Of a stretch of DNA of 64,000 nt, positions 15,827-24,196 are shown in pieces; position 1 is the stretch's first letter, and each line of letters opens with the position of its first letter. The position numbers and the translations under genes were made by a program. The notes below the pieces were generated by a model. It was given only the letters and a program-made list of their open reading frames with translations, made no database searches and was not told where the DNA came from. Source of the DNA: Veronia pacifica. Its GTDB lineage: Bacteria; Pseudomonadota; Gammaproteobacteria; Enterobacterales; Vibrionaceae. The stretch is from NCBI RefSeq assembly GCF_001707825.1, contig NZ_LYBM01000011.1, forward strand, positions 53,047 to 117,046. The letters run 5' to 3'.

Positions 15827-16660
15827 TTGATTAAATTATCAATTACTAGCTTTTTGGTCTGTGTGATGGTGTATGCCCAGAGTCAGCCCTTTTATGGAGT
15901 TATTAGGTTTTTAGTAGATATGTTTGAAGAATTTAACTTTGCTAGCGTTATGTCATTAATCGGTGTGATTATCGTCATGATTAAGCTGGTATTTTGGATA
16001 AAAGATACGCAGAAAGTTCATAGGAACAAGAGTATCGAGCTGATACACAATGCCTTTAAGGAACCTAATTACTTAGGACGGGAGTTTGTTATTGAGCAGT
16101 TAATGGAGGTCCAATACAAGGCCCACATACCCTTTACTCATATAGAATTCATGCTCAGCCATCATAGATCGAGTGATTTACTTCGGTTCTACAGGCGGGG
16201 CATCAAGTTTTTGAATACAGAGAACGGCTCTTTTGAGCTAAAGGAAAAATGGAGAGGTAAGTCACCTCGTGTGGCAGTGGTACAAAACGCGCTTTTGAAC
16301 CTTCTCTATCTATTACTTTCACTTGTTTTCGCATGTGCTTTTGCCTACGCAACACTATCAATCTTTCGGGAAACGCTCAACAGTGACAAAGTGCTAGCGA
16401 TGCTCCCATACATTATCCTCTGTTGGATTTCTTCAGCTCTAACAGGTGTTTGTATTGGGCTGGCCATAAGAATAGCCTCGGATTCAAGTAGTCCAAGAGA
16501 CGCATATCAGTTTATGTCGGCATTAGGGGAAACTAATCGCAGAGAGATGCAGAGTGATAATGCCAATACTGAAAATGAGCATCAAGGCAATGCTCCAGAT
16601 AGGGTTAATGGAAACTCACAGACAATGAAGCCTGAATCAATCTCGCAATATCAATTGTAG
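15827..16660 (+). CDS. Hypothetical membrane protein upstream of the helicase
   Basis: A 277-residue reading from TTG 15827. ATG 15866 and ATG 15920 are alternatives, and none has a strong ribosome site. Hydrophobic segments lie near residues 3-25, 41-57, 153-176 and 190-212. A soluble basic part sits between the second and third segments, and a hydrophilic Asn/Gln-rich tail follows the fourth. I do not recognise a family. It lies 97 bases before the helicase on the same strand and shares the low-GC composition, so the two may be one transferred unit. Confidence 0.55.
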   Translation: MIKLSITSFLVCVMVYAQSQPFYGVIRFLVDMFEEFNFASVMSLIGVIIVMIKLVFWIKDTQKVHRNKSIELIHNAFKEPNYLGREFVIEQLMEVQYKAHIPFTHIEFMLSHHRSSDLLRFYRRGIKFLNTENGSFELKEKWRGKSPRVAVVQNALLNLLYLLLSLVFACAFAYATLSIFRETLNSDKVLAMLPYIILCWISSALTGVCIGLAIRIASDSSSPRDAYQFMSALGETNRREMQSDNANTENEHQGNAPDRVNGNSQTMKPESISQYQL

Positions 16661-16757
16661 TTTAAAATACCATGTTAATATCTTATGGAAATTTTATTTA
16701 GGTAATGAGTTGCTCTCTTTTTTGTAATTGAGAAAAATATACGAAGAGGTATAGAAT

Positions 16758-19388
16758 TTGGGTGAAAAGCTTCCTACCGACAAAAAACTATCTTGGTTTG
16801 ATGAGGTTTTATCTTTCTTGGGCCTAGTGACAAAAGATAGATTTGATAATTTGAATTCTTTTTACAAGATAACTAAGTCTGAATTCTCAAAGGCTTTAGA
16901 CAAAGAAAATTATAGATACTCAGAGCTAAATAGATCTTTAACTTTGAGAGAAAAAATATACAAAATAGACATTAATCAAAAAAATGATGTTATTTTTAAG
17001 CAAGATACAGAACTCTCTCATCTCAATGAATCGATGGAAGATTTATTATTAGCAGGAAGGAAGTATGGTTTAGACCTCGAACGAATCGTGGCAAAAATGA
17101 AGCGAAACACTCAAGGACTTCCTGTTGTACACCCTCATTTATTAGAAGATTCGTTATCGATTCAAGAAACGATTGAAGAATTCAAAGAAAAAGTAAATGA
17201 GATAAATAGAAGTGAGCAAGCCAAGCCGAGTATGGAACAGAACTTGGTCAGATATAGCTCTCAGCAAGAAGAAATGATCTTTTGTAATAACCGATCCCTA
17301 CGGGTTCTTGCTGGTGCGGGGTCTGGAAAGTCGACCTCTCTAATACTCAGGATGATTTTTCTACATAAATACCTATCAGTACCGTTAGAAAATATAACTG
17401 TATTAACCTTTACTAGAGAGTCTCGATGGGATTTCATTGATAAATTCTTAGAAAGATGCTCACAGTTCGAGATTACAATAGATTATGCTAAAGCAAAATC
17501 TATTATCAGAACTTTTCATTCTATAGCATATGATATAAATAAAAATAGTGATGGGAAAGACTTATTATCAGATTGCAAAATAAAAGATGAAAATGGTGAT
17601 GATATTGATAATGTCCATACTACGGTATCAAACTATAACAGTCCGAATGAAAAGCTTACTTCTTTTAAAGTCAAAACATTTAAATACCTATACAGCCAAG
17701 ATAAAGAATTCAAGGATGAAGTTAATTTACTTTATATTGCATCATTAATTCAGAATTGTAGCAAGTATAAAGATTATAATTATGGTGAATATGATATCCT
17801 TAAGTTAGAGGAAGAAGTCACTGAAGAATGTCTTAACTTGTGGCTGAGAAAAAATAAAAATATTAGTGTTTTACTTAGAAAATATAATAATGCAGGTTCT
17901 ATACCTATAGGTAATGGTAGATTAAACTACCATCTTTCTTTAGATAATCTAAAATGTAAAGTGTTCTTAGGAGCATTTGCAGCGGATTTTGGAGATTATA
18001 GGTGCTTGTCAGATAAAAAATTATTTATGAAGTCTGCCTATGGTTCTAGAGTTAAATTTATTGCAAGAAAGGCAAGTGCAAATTATCTCATAGTTACAAA
18101 TATTAACGAACTGAATGAGTTAATTTTACTGAATGAACAAACTGAGGTGAAATATAAAAATAGTTCTGATGAATTCCCCTCATTTTTTTATTTGTGTGAG
18201 GGTGACATTCCACTTAAACAAGATGATAGAAATAACTTCATAAGTCAAATAAATGGCCTGATTGATTTTTGCTACTCAATTGGTACTCCTCTAGGCCATA
18301 TGTCTGAAGATGAATTAACTGAGATATACCCTGACAGAAAGAGACCAAATAAGAATGATAAGCGGTTTGTATGGGTTGCTTGGCGTTATCATAGAGAATT
18401 GTTAAAAGAATTAATGGATCAAGATTTTACAACCTTTGATGAAATTTTTTATGATTTAGCAAATGAGAATGATTTATTTTCTAGAGGTATAAATTCCCAC
18501 TCTATTCACAAATTAAATCACCTTCTCATCGATGAATTTCAGGATATATCTCCTAATATAATTAAGTTCATTAGAAATATAAAGCGACAACTCACAGCTG
18601 AATGTCACTATGATAATTGTGGCTATCCTAATAGTTCTATTACTTGTGTTGGGGATGATTATCAATCTATTTATGGATGGAGAGGAAGTTCCGCTTCATT
18701 TATTATAGATTTTGAGAAGTACTTTACCATTGATAATGATTTAGCAACTGTACTACTTGAAGATAACTACAGGAGTGTGGATAGTATTTTGCAATCTAGT
18801 CAGCGAGTTGTGGATAAGATAAAAATTAAAACAGGTAAAAAGTATTTTGCGAAAGCTTCGGCTCCATCAGGGCTAAAAACAGGAGCGAAATATTATCGCC
18901 CTGTGAAAGTTTCTAAGTATCAATACAGTATTGACTATGACAGAGCATATACATTACTTATCAGTGAGATAGAGCGTTTTCAGGCTACTGCTGAAAATCC
19001 GATATTAGTCCTTTATAGGGGGGGAAATGATATAAATCATCATGAAGGGTCGAACTGGAATAAACTTTTAAAAAAGGAAAACGTTAAGGTCCTTACTATC
19101 CACCAAAGTAAGGGGTTAGAGGCAGATTGTGTGTTTGTGTTAGGGGATATAAAAAGGCCTATTAGCCACCCGGTACGTGAAGGGTTGTACGAAGTTTCCG
19201 ATGAAATGGACGGTTCGTATCGACAAATGCTCCATGATGAAGCCCTGAGGCTAGGCTACGTAGGAATTACAAGAGCTAGGTACCAATTACATTGGTTTTT
19301 CTCTACCGATGACTCAACAAAAAATTGTATCAGTTATCTTTTGTCCCCAGATGTGTCACCGCAAAAAGTTCCTAGTAGCGTAATTTAA
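16758..19388 (+). CDS. UvrD-family superfamily 1 helicase with N-terminal coiled coil
   Basis: Starts at TTG 16758, seven bases after GAAGAGGT. Residues 1-165 are charged and helical (coiled-coil-like). The helicase core has AGAGSGKST (185-193, K191), VLTFTRES, IRTFHS, LIDEFQDIS (D592/E593), GDDYQSIYGWRGS, LEDNYRS, LTIHQSKGLEA and YVGITRAR, all the UvrD/Rep motifs. About 400 residues separate Walker A from Walker B, more than in UvrD, so a large insertion is present. It is probably a 3'-5' DNA translocase. The AT-rich coding and prophage position suggest a defence or superinfection role, which is inference. Confidence 0.85.
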   Translation: MGEKLPTDKKLSWFDEVLSFLGLVTKDRFDNLNSFYKITKSEFSKALDKENYRYSELNRSLTLREKIYKIDINQKNDVIFKQDTELSHLNESMEDLLLAGRKYGLDLERIVAKMKRNTQGLPVVHPHLLEDSLSIQETIEEFKEKVNEINRSEQAKPSMEQNLVRYSSQQEEMIFCNNRSLRVLAGAGSGKSTSLILRMIFLHKYLSVPLENITVLTFTRESRWDFIDKFLERCSQFEITIDYAKAKSIIRTFHSIAYDINKNSDGKDLLSDCKIKDENGDDIDNVHTTVSNYNSPNEKLTSFKVKTFKYLYSQDKEFKDEVNLLYIASLIQNCSKYKDYNYGEYDILKLEEEVTEECLNLWLRKNKNISVLLRKYNNAGSIPIGNGRLNYHLSLDNLKCKVFLGAFAADFGDYRCLSDKKLFMKSAYGSRVKFIARKASANYLIVTNINELNELILLNEQTEVKYKNSSDEFPSFFYLCEGDIPLKQDDRNNFISQINGLIDFCYSIGTPLGHMSEDELTEIYPDRKRPNKNDKRFVWVAWRYHRELLKELMDQDFTTFDEIFYDLANENDLFSRGINSHSIHKLNHLLIDEFQDISPNIIKFIRNIKRQLTAECHYDNCGYPNSSITCVGDDYQSIYGWRGSSASFIIDFEKYFTIDNDLATVLLEDNYRSVDSILQSSQRVVDKIKIKTGKKYFAKASAPSGLKTGAKYYRPVKVSKYQYSIDYDRAYTLLISEIERFQATAENPILVLYRGGNDINHHEGSNWNKLLKKENVKVLTIHQSKGLEADCVFVLGDIKRPISHPVREGLYEVSDEMDGSYRQMLHDEALRLGYVGITRARYQLHWFFSTDDSTKNCISYLLSPDVSPQKVPSSVI

Positions 19389-19398
19389 ACCATCCAAA

Positions 19399-19412
19399 GT
19401 GCACCATTTCAC
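19399..19412. promoter_or_regulatory. Dyad element upstream of the head protease operon
   Basis: GTGCA-CCAT-TTCAC, a 5-bp-arm inverted repeat with one mismatch, 37 bases before the protease start. The same element recurs as GTGAA-CCAT-TTCAC at 28657 before the tail sheath gene, with flanks CCAA before and CCT after in both. Both sites follow cargo genes and precede late structural genes, so it may be bound by a phage late activator or a repressor. Confidence 0.6.
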
Positions 19413-19449
19413 CTGATCAACCCATCATTGCCCGCGCTACTGTGCGGGC

Positions 19450-20436
19450 ATGAATACTGAAACCTTCGCATTAAACACTGACCTTACTGCCATTGCTGAG
19501 CCTGCCACGGACGGCGCACCACAATGGGCGGAATTTATTCCTGCGGGTGCTGATATCACTGGCCGGGATGGCCGTGCATGGGTCAATGACAATCCTGATG
19601 CCATTGTGTCGGCTTTTGCCCATAACGGGGCAGACTTGCCCATCGATATCGAGCATGCCACCGAAATTAAAGGCAAGGCTGGAGAGCCTGCGCCCGCTGT
19701 GGGCTGGATAAAGGCCTTACAAGCCCGCGAAGGCGGTTCAATCTGGGGACTGATTGAATGGACCAAAGAGGGCGAGCAACTGGTAAGTAACCGGGCCTAT
19801 CGCTATCTTTCGCCTGTCTTTACCTTCGACACCCAATCAAAACGCATTCTCAAGCTTTATTCGGCAGGCCTGACAAACCAGCCGAACCTTCACCTGACCG
19901 CGCTGAACCGGCGCAATACCACTGACAGAGAGGACACCATGCCTTTACCACTGGCTATCTGTAGTGCGCTGGGTTTGCCCCCTGAGGCAACCGATGCGCA
20001 GGCCGTGTCGGCCATTGAGCGACTGGTTAATGACAAGGCCACCGCGATGAATCAGGCGAGCAATCCTTCACTCGAGAAGTTTGTCCCCCGTGAGGACCAT
20101 GACGCAGCCTTAAACCGCGCCCAGTCTGCCGAGGACAAACTCAAGGCGTCGGAAGAGTTTGCGCTAAACCAGCAAATTGAACAGGCACTGAACAAGGCCC
20201 TCAAGGCAGGAGCCATCACTCCAGCCACCGTCGACTATCACCGTATCTGCTGCCAGATGGAAGGCGGTCTTGAACGCTTTGAAACCTATGTCGAGAACTC
20301 GCCAAAAATTGGTGAGGACAGCGGCCTTGATGACAAGGCCATTAACCGCGACACCCTCAGCGAGGAAGAACGCACAGCCTGCCGACTCCTTGGCATCGAA
20401 GAGACTGACTTTACCGCTGCAAAGGAGACTGACTGA
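19450..20436 (+). CDS. Mu gpI-like head maturation protease and scaffold
   Basis: The N-terminal half (1-160) matches the Mu gpI / U35 prohead protease: GAPQWAEFIPAGADITGRDGRAW, then LPIDIEHATE and GSIWGLIEWTKEGEQLV, SNRAYRYLSPVF. The C-terminal half is Ala/Glu-rich and helical like a scaffold. An internal in-frame ATG at 19939, preceded by GAGAGGACACC, could start a separate scaffold protein as in Mu gene Z. A GC hairpin (CCCGC...GCGGG, 19431-19448) ends one base before the ATG. The gene restarts the head operon after the 13.5-kb cargo block. Confidence 0.87.
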   Translation: MNTETFALNTDLTAIAEPATDGAPQWAEFIPAGADITGRDGRAWVNDNPDAIVSAFAHNGADLPIDIEHATEIKGKAGEPAPAVGWIKALQAREGGSIWGLIEWTKEGEQLVSNRAYRYLSPVFTFDTQSKRILKLYSAGLTNQPNLHLTALNRRNTTDREDTMPLPLAICSALGLPPEATDAQAVSAIERLVNDKATAMNQASNPSLEKFVPREDHDAALNRAQSAEDKLKASEEFALNQQIEQALNKALKAGAITPATVDYHRICCQMEGGLERFETYVENSPKIGEDSGLDDKAINRDTLSEEERTACRLLGIEETDFTAAKETD

Positions 20437-21356
20437 TGGCGATTATTACTCCCCAACTGATTAAGAGCCTGTTTACCGGCTTCAAGTCGTCCTTTCAGGG
20501 CGGCCTTGGTATGGCCACACCGCAATACAAAAAAGTGGCGACCGTCATTCAGTCCTCCACCGCCTCGAACACCTATGGCTGGCTCGGTCAATGGCCGGGA
20601 TTCCGTGAGTGGGTCGGTGACAGGGTTATCAAGGACATGGAAGCCCATGGCTACCAAATCTTTAACAAGGATTTTGAATCGACCGTCGGCGTCAAACGCA
20701 CCGACATTGAGGATGACAACCTTGGTATCTACAGCCCTATGATGCAGGAAATGGGTCGGGCGACGGCTGCGTTCCCGGACGAGATGGTCTTCCCGCTGCT
20801 GCGCGAAGGCTTTGCCACCCACTGTTATGACGGCCAGTATTTCTTTGACCCTGACCACCCGGTGAACGACAAAGTGGACGGGCAGGGAAAGGATGAGAGT
20901 ATCGCCAATATCATGACCGATGAGGCCTATGACGGCGAGGCGTGGTACCTGTTGGACACCACCCGCGCCATCAAACCCATCATTTATCAGGAGCGGAAAA
21001 AACCCAAGTTCGTGGCGATGACCAAAGAAGACGATGAAGAAGTCTTCATGCGCAAAATGTACCGCTACGGGGTGGACCTTCGCTGCAACGTCGGGTTTGG
21101 TTTCTGGCAGATGGCCTATGCCGTCAAGGCAGAGCTGAACCTCGACAACCTCTGGAAAGCCTACAGTGCCATGCGCCAGTTCAAGGCGGACGGCGGCAGA
21201 CCCCTCGGTATTAAACCCAACATGCTGGTCATTCCGGTTTCCCTTGAGAAAACCGCAGTCCAGCTACTCCAGCGTGAACTGTTCGCCGATGACGGCAACA
21301 CGGTCTCGAACGAGATGCGCGGCAAGTTCCAGCTGGTGATACCTGACTTCCTGTAA
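20436..21356 (+). CDS. Mu gpT-like major capsid protein
   Basis: The 306-residue protein is recognisable as the Mu major head subunit: SLFTGFKSSFQGGLG near 9-23, then GWLGQWPGFREWVGDR near 49-64, and FDPDHPVN near 141-148. It follows the protease with ATGGCG overlapping its stop region and ends before a strong terminator at 21376. It would assemble the T=7-like shell after scaffold removal. Length is typical. Confidence 0.9.
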   Translation: MAIITPQLIKSLFTGFKSSFQGGLGMATPQYKKVATVIQSSTASNTYGWLGQWPGFREWVGDRVIKDMEAHGYQIFNKDFESTVGVKRTDIEDDNLGIYSPMMQEMGRATAAFPDEMVFPLLREGFATHCYDGQYFFDPDHPVNDKVDGQGKDESIANIMTDEAYDGEAWYLLDTTRAIKPIIYQERKKPKFVAMTKEDDEEVFMRKMYRYGVDLRCNVGFGFWQMAYAVKAELNLDNLWKAYSAMRQFKADGGRPLGIKPNMLVIPVSLEKTAVQLLQRELFADDGNTVSNEMRGKFQLVIPDFL

Positions 21357-21375
21357 TTCCTACCTGAAGACCTTT

Positions 21376-21398
21376 GCCCCCGCCATGGGGGCCTTTTT
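21376..21398 (+). terminator. Intrinsic terminator after the capsid gene
   Basis: GCCCCC-GCCAT-GGGGGC followed by CTTTTT, starting 20 bases after the capsid stop. The 6-bp GC stem plus T-run is a classic intrinsic terminator, probably partial, letting capsid mRNA exceed that of downstream genes. Confidence 0.8.
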
Positions 21399-21410
21399 CA
21401 AGGAGGCACA

Positions 21411-21749
21411 ATGGCAGATGCATTCTTTATCCGGGCAAGACAACGTCCCGGTATGAGACGGGCGGGGGTGTACATCCCCTATGAAGGCCTGACACTCGAC
21501 CCCTCTGACTTTGACAGCCAGCAGCTGGCACTTCTGGAAACCGAAGCGGGCCTGCTTATTAACGAGGACCTGCCTGACGATGTGATTGATGAGCCGGAAG
21601 AGTGGCTTGAGGATATCGTTGAGGTGATGGGCATGCTGGACGGTGACAAGAAGCCGACCGTCAAATCGATAGAAAAACAACTCGGCCATGACATCACCGC
21701 TGACCAGCGTGACCGGGCATGGGACATTTACCAGATGAGGCTTAACTGA
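21411..21749 (+). CDS. Mu gp35-like / FluMu N-domain protein
   Basis: The 112-residue protein begins FFIRARQRPGMRRAGVYIP, as in the small Mu-type protein following the major capsid (HI1506/FluMu N-terminal type). It has an acidic centre and a C-terminal helix QRDRAWDIYQMRLN. The ribosome site AAGGAGG directly follows the terminator. Role probably in the head or head-tail joint; the exact function is not established. Confidence 0.7.
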   Translation: MADAFFIRARQRPGMRRAGVYIPYEGLTLDPSDFDSQQLALLETEAGLLINEDLPDDVIDEPEEWLEDIVEVMGMLDGDKKPTVKSIEKQLGHDITADQRDRAWDIYQMRLN

Positions 21750-21898
21750 TGAAAGTCTGTTTGTTTCTGCTGTGGCTGATGGCCTTCGATGTGTCGGGCA
21801 GTGATGTCCGTGAGCACACGGTCTGCGTGATGGTCCTCGAAGGTGGCGCCGTCAAAATAGGGAAGGTGGTCAACGGTGTATGCCGGGTGACATTGTGA
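21749..21898 (+). CDS. Small membrane/secreted peptide
   Basis: A 49-residue reading with ATG overlapping the previous stop (TGATG) and its own stop running 19 bases into the gp36-like gene. The protein starts MKVCLFLLWLMAFDVSGSD, a signal-peptide-like stretch, followed by a short domain with two Cys. Tight overlap on both sides supports it being translated. No family recognised. Confidence 0.5.
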   Translation: MKVCLFLLWLMAFDVSGSDVREHTVCVMVLEGGAVKIGKVVNGVCRVTL

Positions 21899-22320
21899 CC
21901 GGATATGCCACCGTCAATGACATCCTGACCCGTTATGGTGAGGACGTGCTCTTCACATTGGCTCATCATGAGGGTGAACTGGATGAGCCTGCCGTGGTGA
22001 GAAGCCTCACCGATGCCAGCGGACTGATTGATTCCTACCTTGGCAGCCGTTATCCCTTGCCGCTAAATGATACGCCGCAGGTGCTGACCCGTTTGACGAT
22101 CGACATTGCCCTGTATTGGCTGTCCGAAGATGGCGGCGGGGCGACGGATGAAAAACGTCAGCGTTTTGAGGATGCGATTCAATGGCTGGAAGGTGTCGCC
22201 AAAGGGCGGATTGAACTGCTGCCGGTGCAAGAGACTACCGAAGACATTACGCATGCGGAGGACGTCATTGTTACCTCAAACCCAAGGCTGTTTTCCCGTG
22301 ATGGATTGAGGAGTTTCTGA
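21880..22320 (+). CDS. Mu gp36-like protein (DUF1320)
   Basis: The 146-residue protein has the DUF1320 layout: YATVNDILTRYGEDVLF, then SLTDASGLIDSYLGSRYPLP (residues about 46-65) and LTIDIALYWL. This family acts at the head-tail connector in Mu-like phages. Its stop (TGATGG) overlaps the virion morphogenesis start. Confidence 0.85.
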   Translation: MPGDIVTGYATVNDILTRYGEDVLFTLAHHEGELDEPAVVRSLTDASGLIDSYLGSRYPLPLNDTPQVLTRLTIDIALYWLSEDGGGATDEKRQRFEDAIQWLEGVAKGRIELLPVQETTEDITHAEDVIVTSNPRLFSRDGLRSF

Positions 22321-22766
22321 TGGCGGTCGGTGCAGCGATTGAACTCAAAGGTGTTGACCGGTTGAACCGCGTATTAGCAAGGCTGAGCCGCGTTAATACT
22401 GAGGACCTGATGGGCGCACTGGCCAACCTTGTTGAAAGCCAGACCCGCGAACGCCTCGAACACACCAAAATCAGTCCCGACTATGACCTCTGGCCGAACT
22501 GGTCAGACAGCTATGCCGATACCCGTCATGCTAACCATAAACTGCTCGAGAACGAGGGCCATCTGGTCGATTCAGTTGTCTCGGTCGTGGATGATGGCGG
22601 GGGAGAAGTGGGCAGTAACCTTGTCTATGCGTCCAGCCACCAATATGGCGATGACAAGCGTAATCTTCCCCAGCGTGAATACCTTGGCGTCAATGCTGAC
22701 AACATGGAGCAGCTCGAGGCGGCACTGGAAGCATGGGCGGATGAACTGATTGGGGCAGCGGCATGA
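22320..22766 (+). CDS. Phage virion morphogenesis protein (Mu gpG / P2 gpS type)
   Basis: The 148-residue protein has RVLARLSRVNTEDLMGALA, QTRERLEHTKISPDYDLWPNWS and LPQREYLGVN near the C-terminus (P-R-E-Y/F-L-G is the family hallmark). These proteins act in tail completion at the neck. The stop overlaps the next start by 4 bases. Confidence 0.85.
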   Translation: MAVGAAIELKGVDRLNRVLARLSRVNTEDLMGALANLVESQTRERLEHTKISPDYDLWPNWSDSYADTRHANHKLLENEGHLVDSVVSVVDDGGGEVGSNLVYASSHQYGDDKRNLPQREYLGVNADNMEQLEAALEAWADELIGAAA

Positions 22767-23323
22767 GACTGCTGGCCCTGCGACACGCCATCATTACCAA
22801 TATCAAAGAAGCACTGCCAGAGCTCTCGGCTGTCGATGCCCATCCGGGGCGGTTTAACCTTGATGAGCTTAGGCGTATTGCTACCAAGCTGCCTGCGGTA
22901 CGGGTTGCCATTATGGCTGTGTCCAAAGCGGCGCCTGTCCAAACGGGCGAGCGGCAGCTGACCGTCAAACTGGCCGCCTTTGTGATGACCAGTGACAGGC
23001 GAAAACTGCCCAAAGATGAATCCGCGCTGGCCATTGTCGAAGCCTTGCTGGCTCTTGTTCCCGGTCACCACTGGGGAATGGGGAAATTAAGCGGGGCAAG
23101 CACCCCCAAGGCTGAAAACCTCTTTTCCGGCAAGGTCGATAAGCAGGGTGTGGCCATGTGGGCCATTTCATGGGAGCAGGTTATCACGGTCGGCGACGAT
23201 ATCTGGCAGGGCGGGGTGTTACCGTCCCGCCTGTATGTCTGCAATGACCCTAACCACTTTGGTGACAGGGACCATTATCTGGAGGTGAGTGATGATGGAA
23301 GTGATACTACAGCGTCTTGCTGA
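22763..23323 (+). CDS. Mu gp37-like protein (DUF1834)
   Basis: The 186-residue protein shows the DUF1834/Mu gp37 pattern: LPAVRVAIMAVSK near 50, GERQLTVKLAAFVMT near 68-82, and a C-terminal GVAMWAISWEQVITVG. This family is a tail terminator or joining component in Mu. It is the last Mu-type gene. From the next gene on, the order is P2-like. It overlaps the next gene by about 30 bases. Confidence 0.8.
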   Translation: MRLLALRHAIITNIKEALPELSAVDAHPGRFNLDELRRIATKLPAVRVAIMAVSKAAPVQTGERQLTVKLAAFVMTSDRRKLPKDESALAIVEALLALVPGHHWGMGKLSGASTPKAENLFSGKVDKQGVAMWAISWEQVITVGDDIWQGGVLPSRLYVCNDPNHFGDRDHYLEVSDDGSDTTASC

Positions 23324-23870
23324 GCTGGAGCGCCGCCTCAGTAATCTCATCATGACCGGCGTGATAGTTGATACTGACTATCCCCTTGGCAAGGTCAAGG
23401 TGGCAGCCGGTTTGCTGACCACAGGCTGGGTCCCATGGCTGACCCACAGGGCCGGGACGGATACCGACTATTGGGCCCCGGAAGTGGGTGAGCAGGTGAT
23501 GTTGTTGAGCCCATGCGGTGAGCCTGAACTGGGTGTGGTGTTGCCCGCTTTATATCAGGATGCATTCCCGGCCACAGACCACCATGCTGATGTGCGCCGT
23601 GTGCTGTTCGCTGACGGTGCCGACTTCAGTTATGATCGCAAGCACCACGGGCTGACGGTTGTCCTTCCCGGAGAAGGGACCACCACGCTGATCAGTAAGG
23701 GTGGGGTGAATATCATTGGCGATGTCACTGTGACCGGCAGTATCAAGGCCACCGGAGATATCACCGACCACAAAAGGGCCATGGACGCTGACAGAGCTAT
23801 CTTTAATGGCCACAACCACAAATCACCGGAAACCGGTGCCAGTACCTCTATCCCGGACCCGCAGCAATGA
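23292..23870 (+). CDS. V: Baseplate spike protein, P2 gpV-like
   Basis: From ATG 23292 (six bases after GGAGG) the protein is 192 residues. It has the gpV OB-fold start (LAELERRLSNLIMTGVIVDTDYP, VKVAAGLLTTGWVPWLT, VGEQVMLLSPCGE), then a triple-helix-like tail (GGVNIIGDVTVTGSIKATGD), and the C-terminal HNHKSPETG ion-binding tip. It would form the trimeric membrane-piercing spike of a contractile tail. It marks the start of the P2-like tail block. Confidence 0.88.
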   Translation: MMEVILQRLAELERRLSNLIMTGVIVDTDYPLGKVKVAAGLLTTGWVPWLTHRAGTDTDYWAPEVGEQVMLLSPCGEPELGVVLPALYQDAFPATDHHADVRRVLFADGADFSYDRKHHGLTVVLPGEGTTTLISKGGVNIIGDVTVTGSIKATGDITDHKRAMDADRAIFNGHNHKSPETGASTSIPDPQQ

Positions 23871-24196
23871 ACGGCATGGATCGTATCTCAGGCAAAACTC
23901 TCAACGGCATTGACCATGTTCGCCAGAGTGTGGCCGATATCCTGACCACGCCACTCGGAACCCGGGTGATGCGTCGGGACTATGGTTCGCGGCTGTTCGA
24001 GCTGGTTGATGCCCCTATGAATGACGAGACACTGGGCGAGATTTATGTGGCCACGGCTGAGGCGATTGAACGCTGGGAGCCTCGGTTTCATTTGCTCCAG
24101 GTCTTCACCTCAAACCTCACCCCCGGCCATGTGACGCTTGCCCTTGTTGGCGAATACCTTGGCCAGTCAGTGACCTTGTCGGGAGTGAGCGTATGA
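23867..24196 (+). CDS. W: Baseplate wedge protein, P2 gpW-like (gp25 family)
   Basis: The 109-residue protein carries LTTPLGTRVMRRDYGSRLFELVDAPM (about residues 26-51), the gp25-type lysozyme-like wedge signature with the EPR-like core WEPRF. It overlaps V upstream and J downstream by four bases each. It is part of the baseplate wedge with J and I. Confidence 0.9.
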   Translation: MNGMDRISGKTLNGIDHVRQSVADILTTPLGTRVMRRDYGSRLFELVDAPMNDETLGEIYVATAEAIERWEPRFHLLQVFTSNLTPGHVTLALVGEYLGQSVTLSGVSV

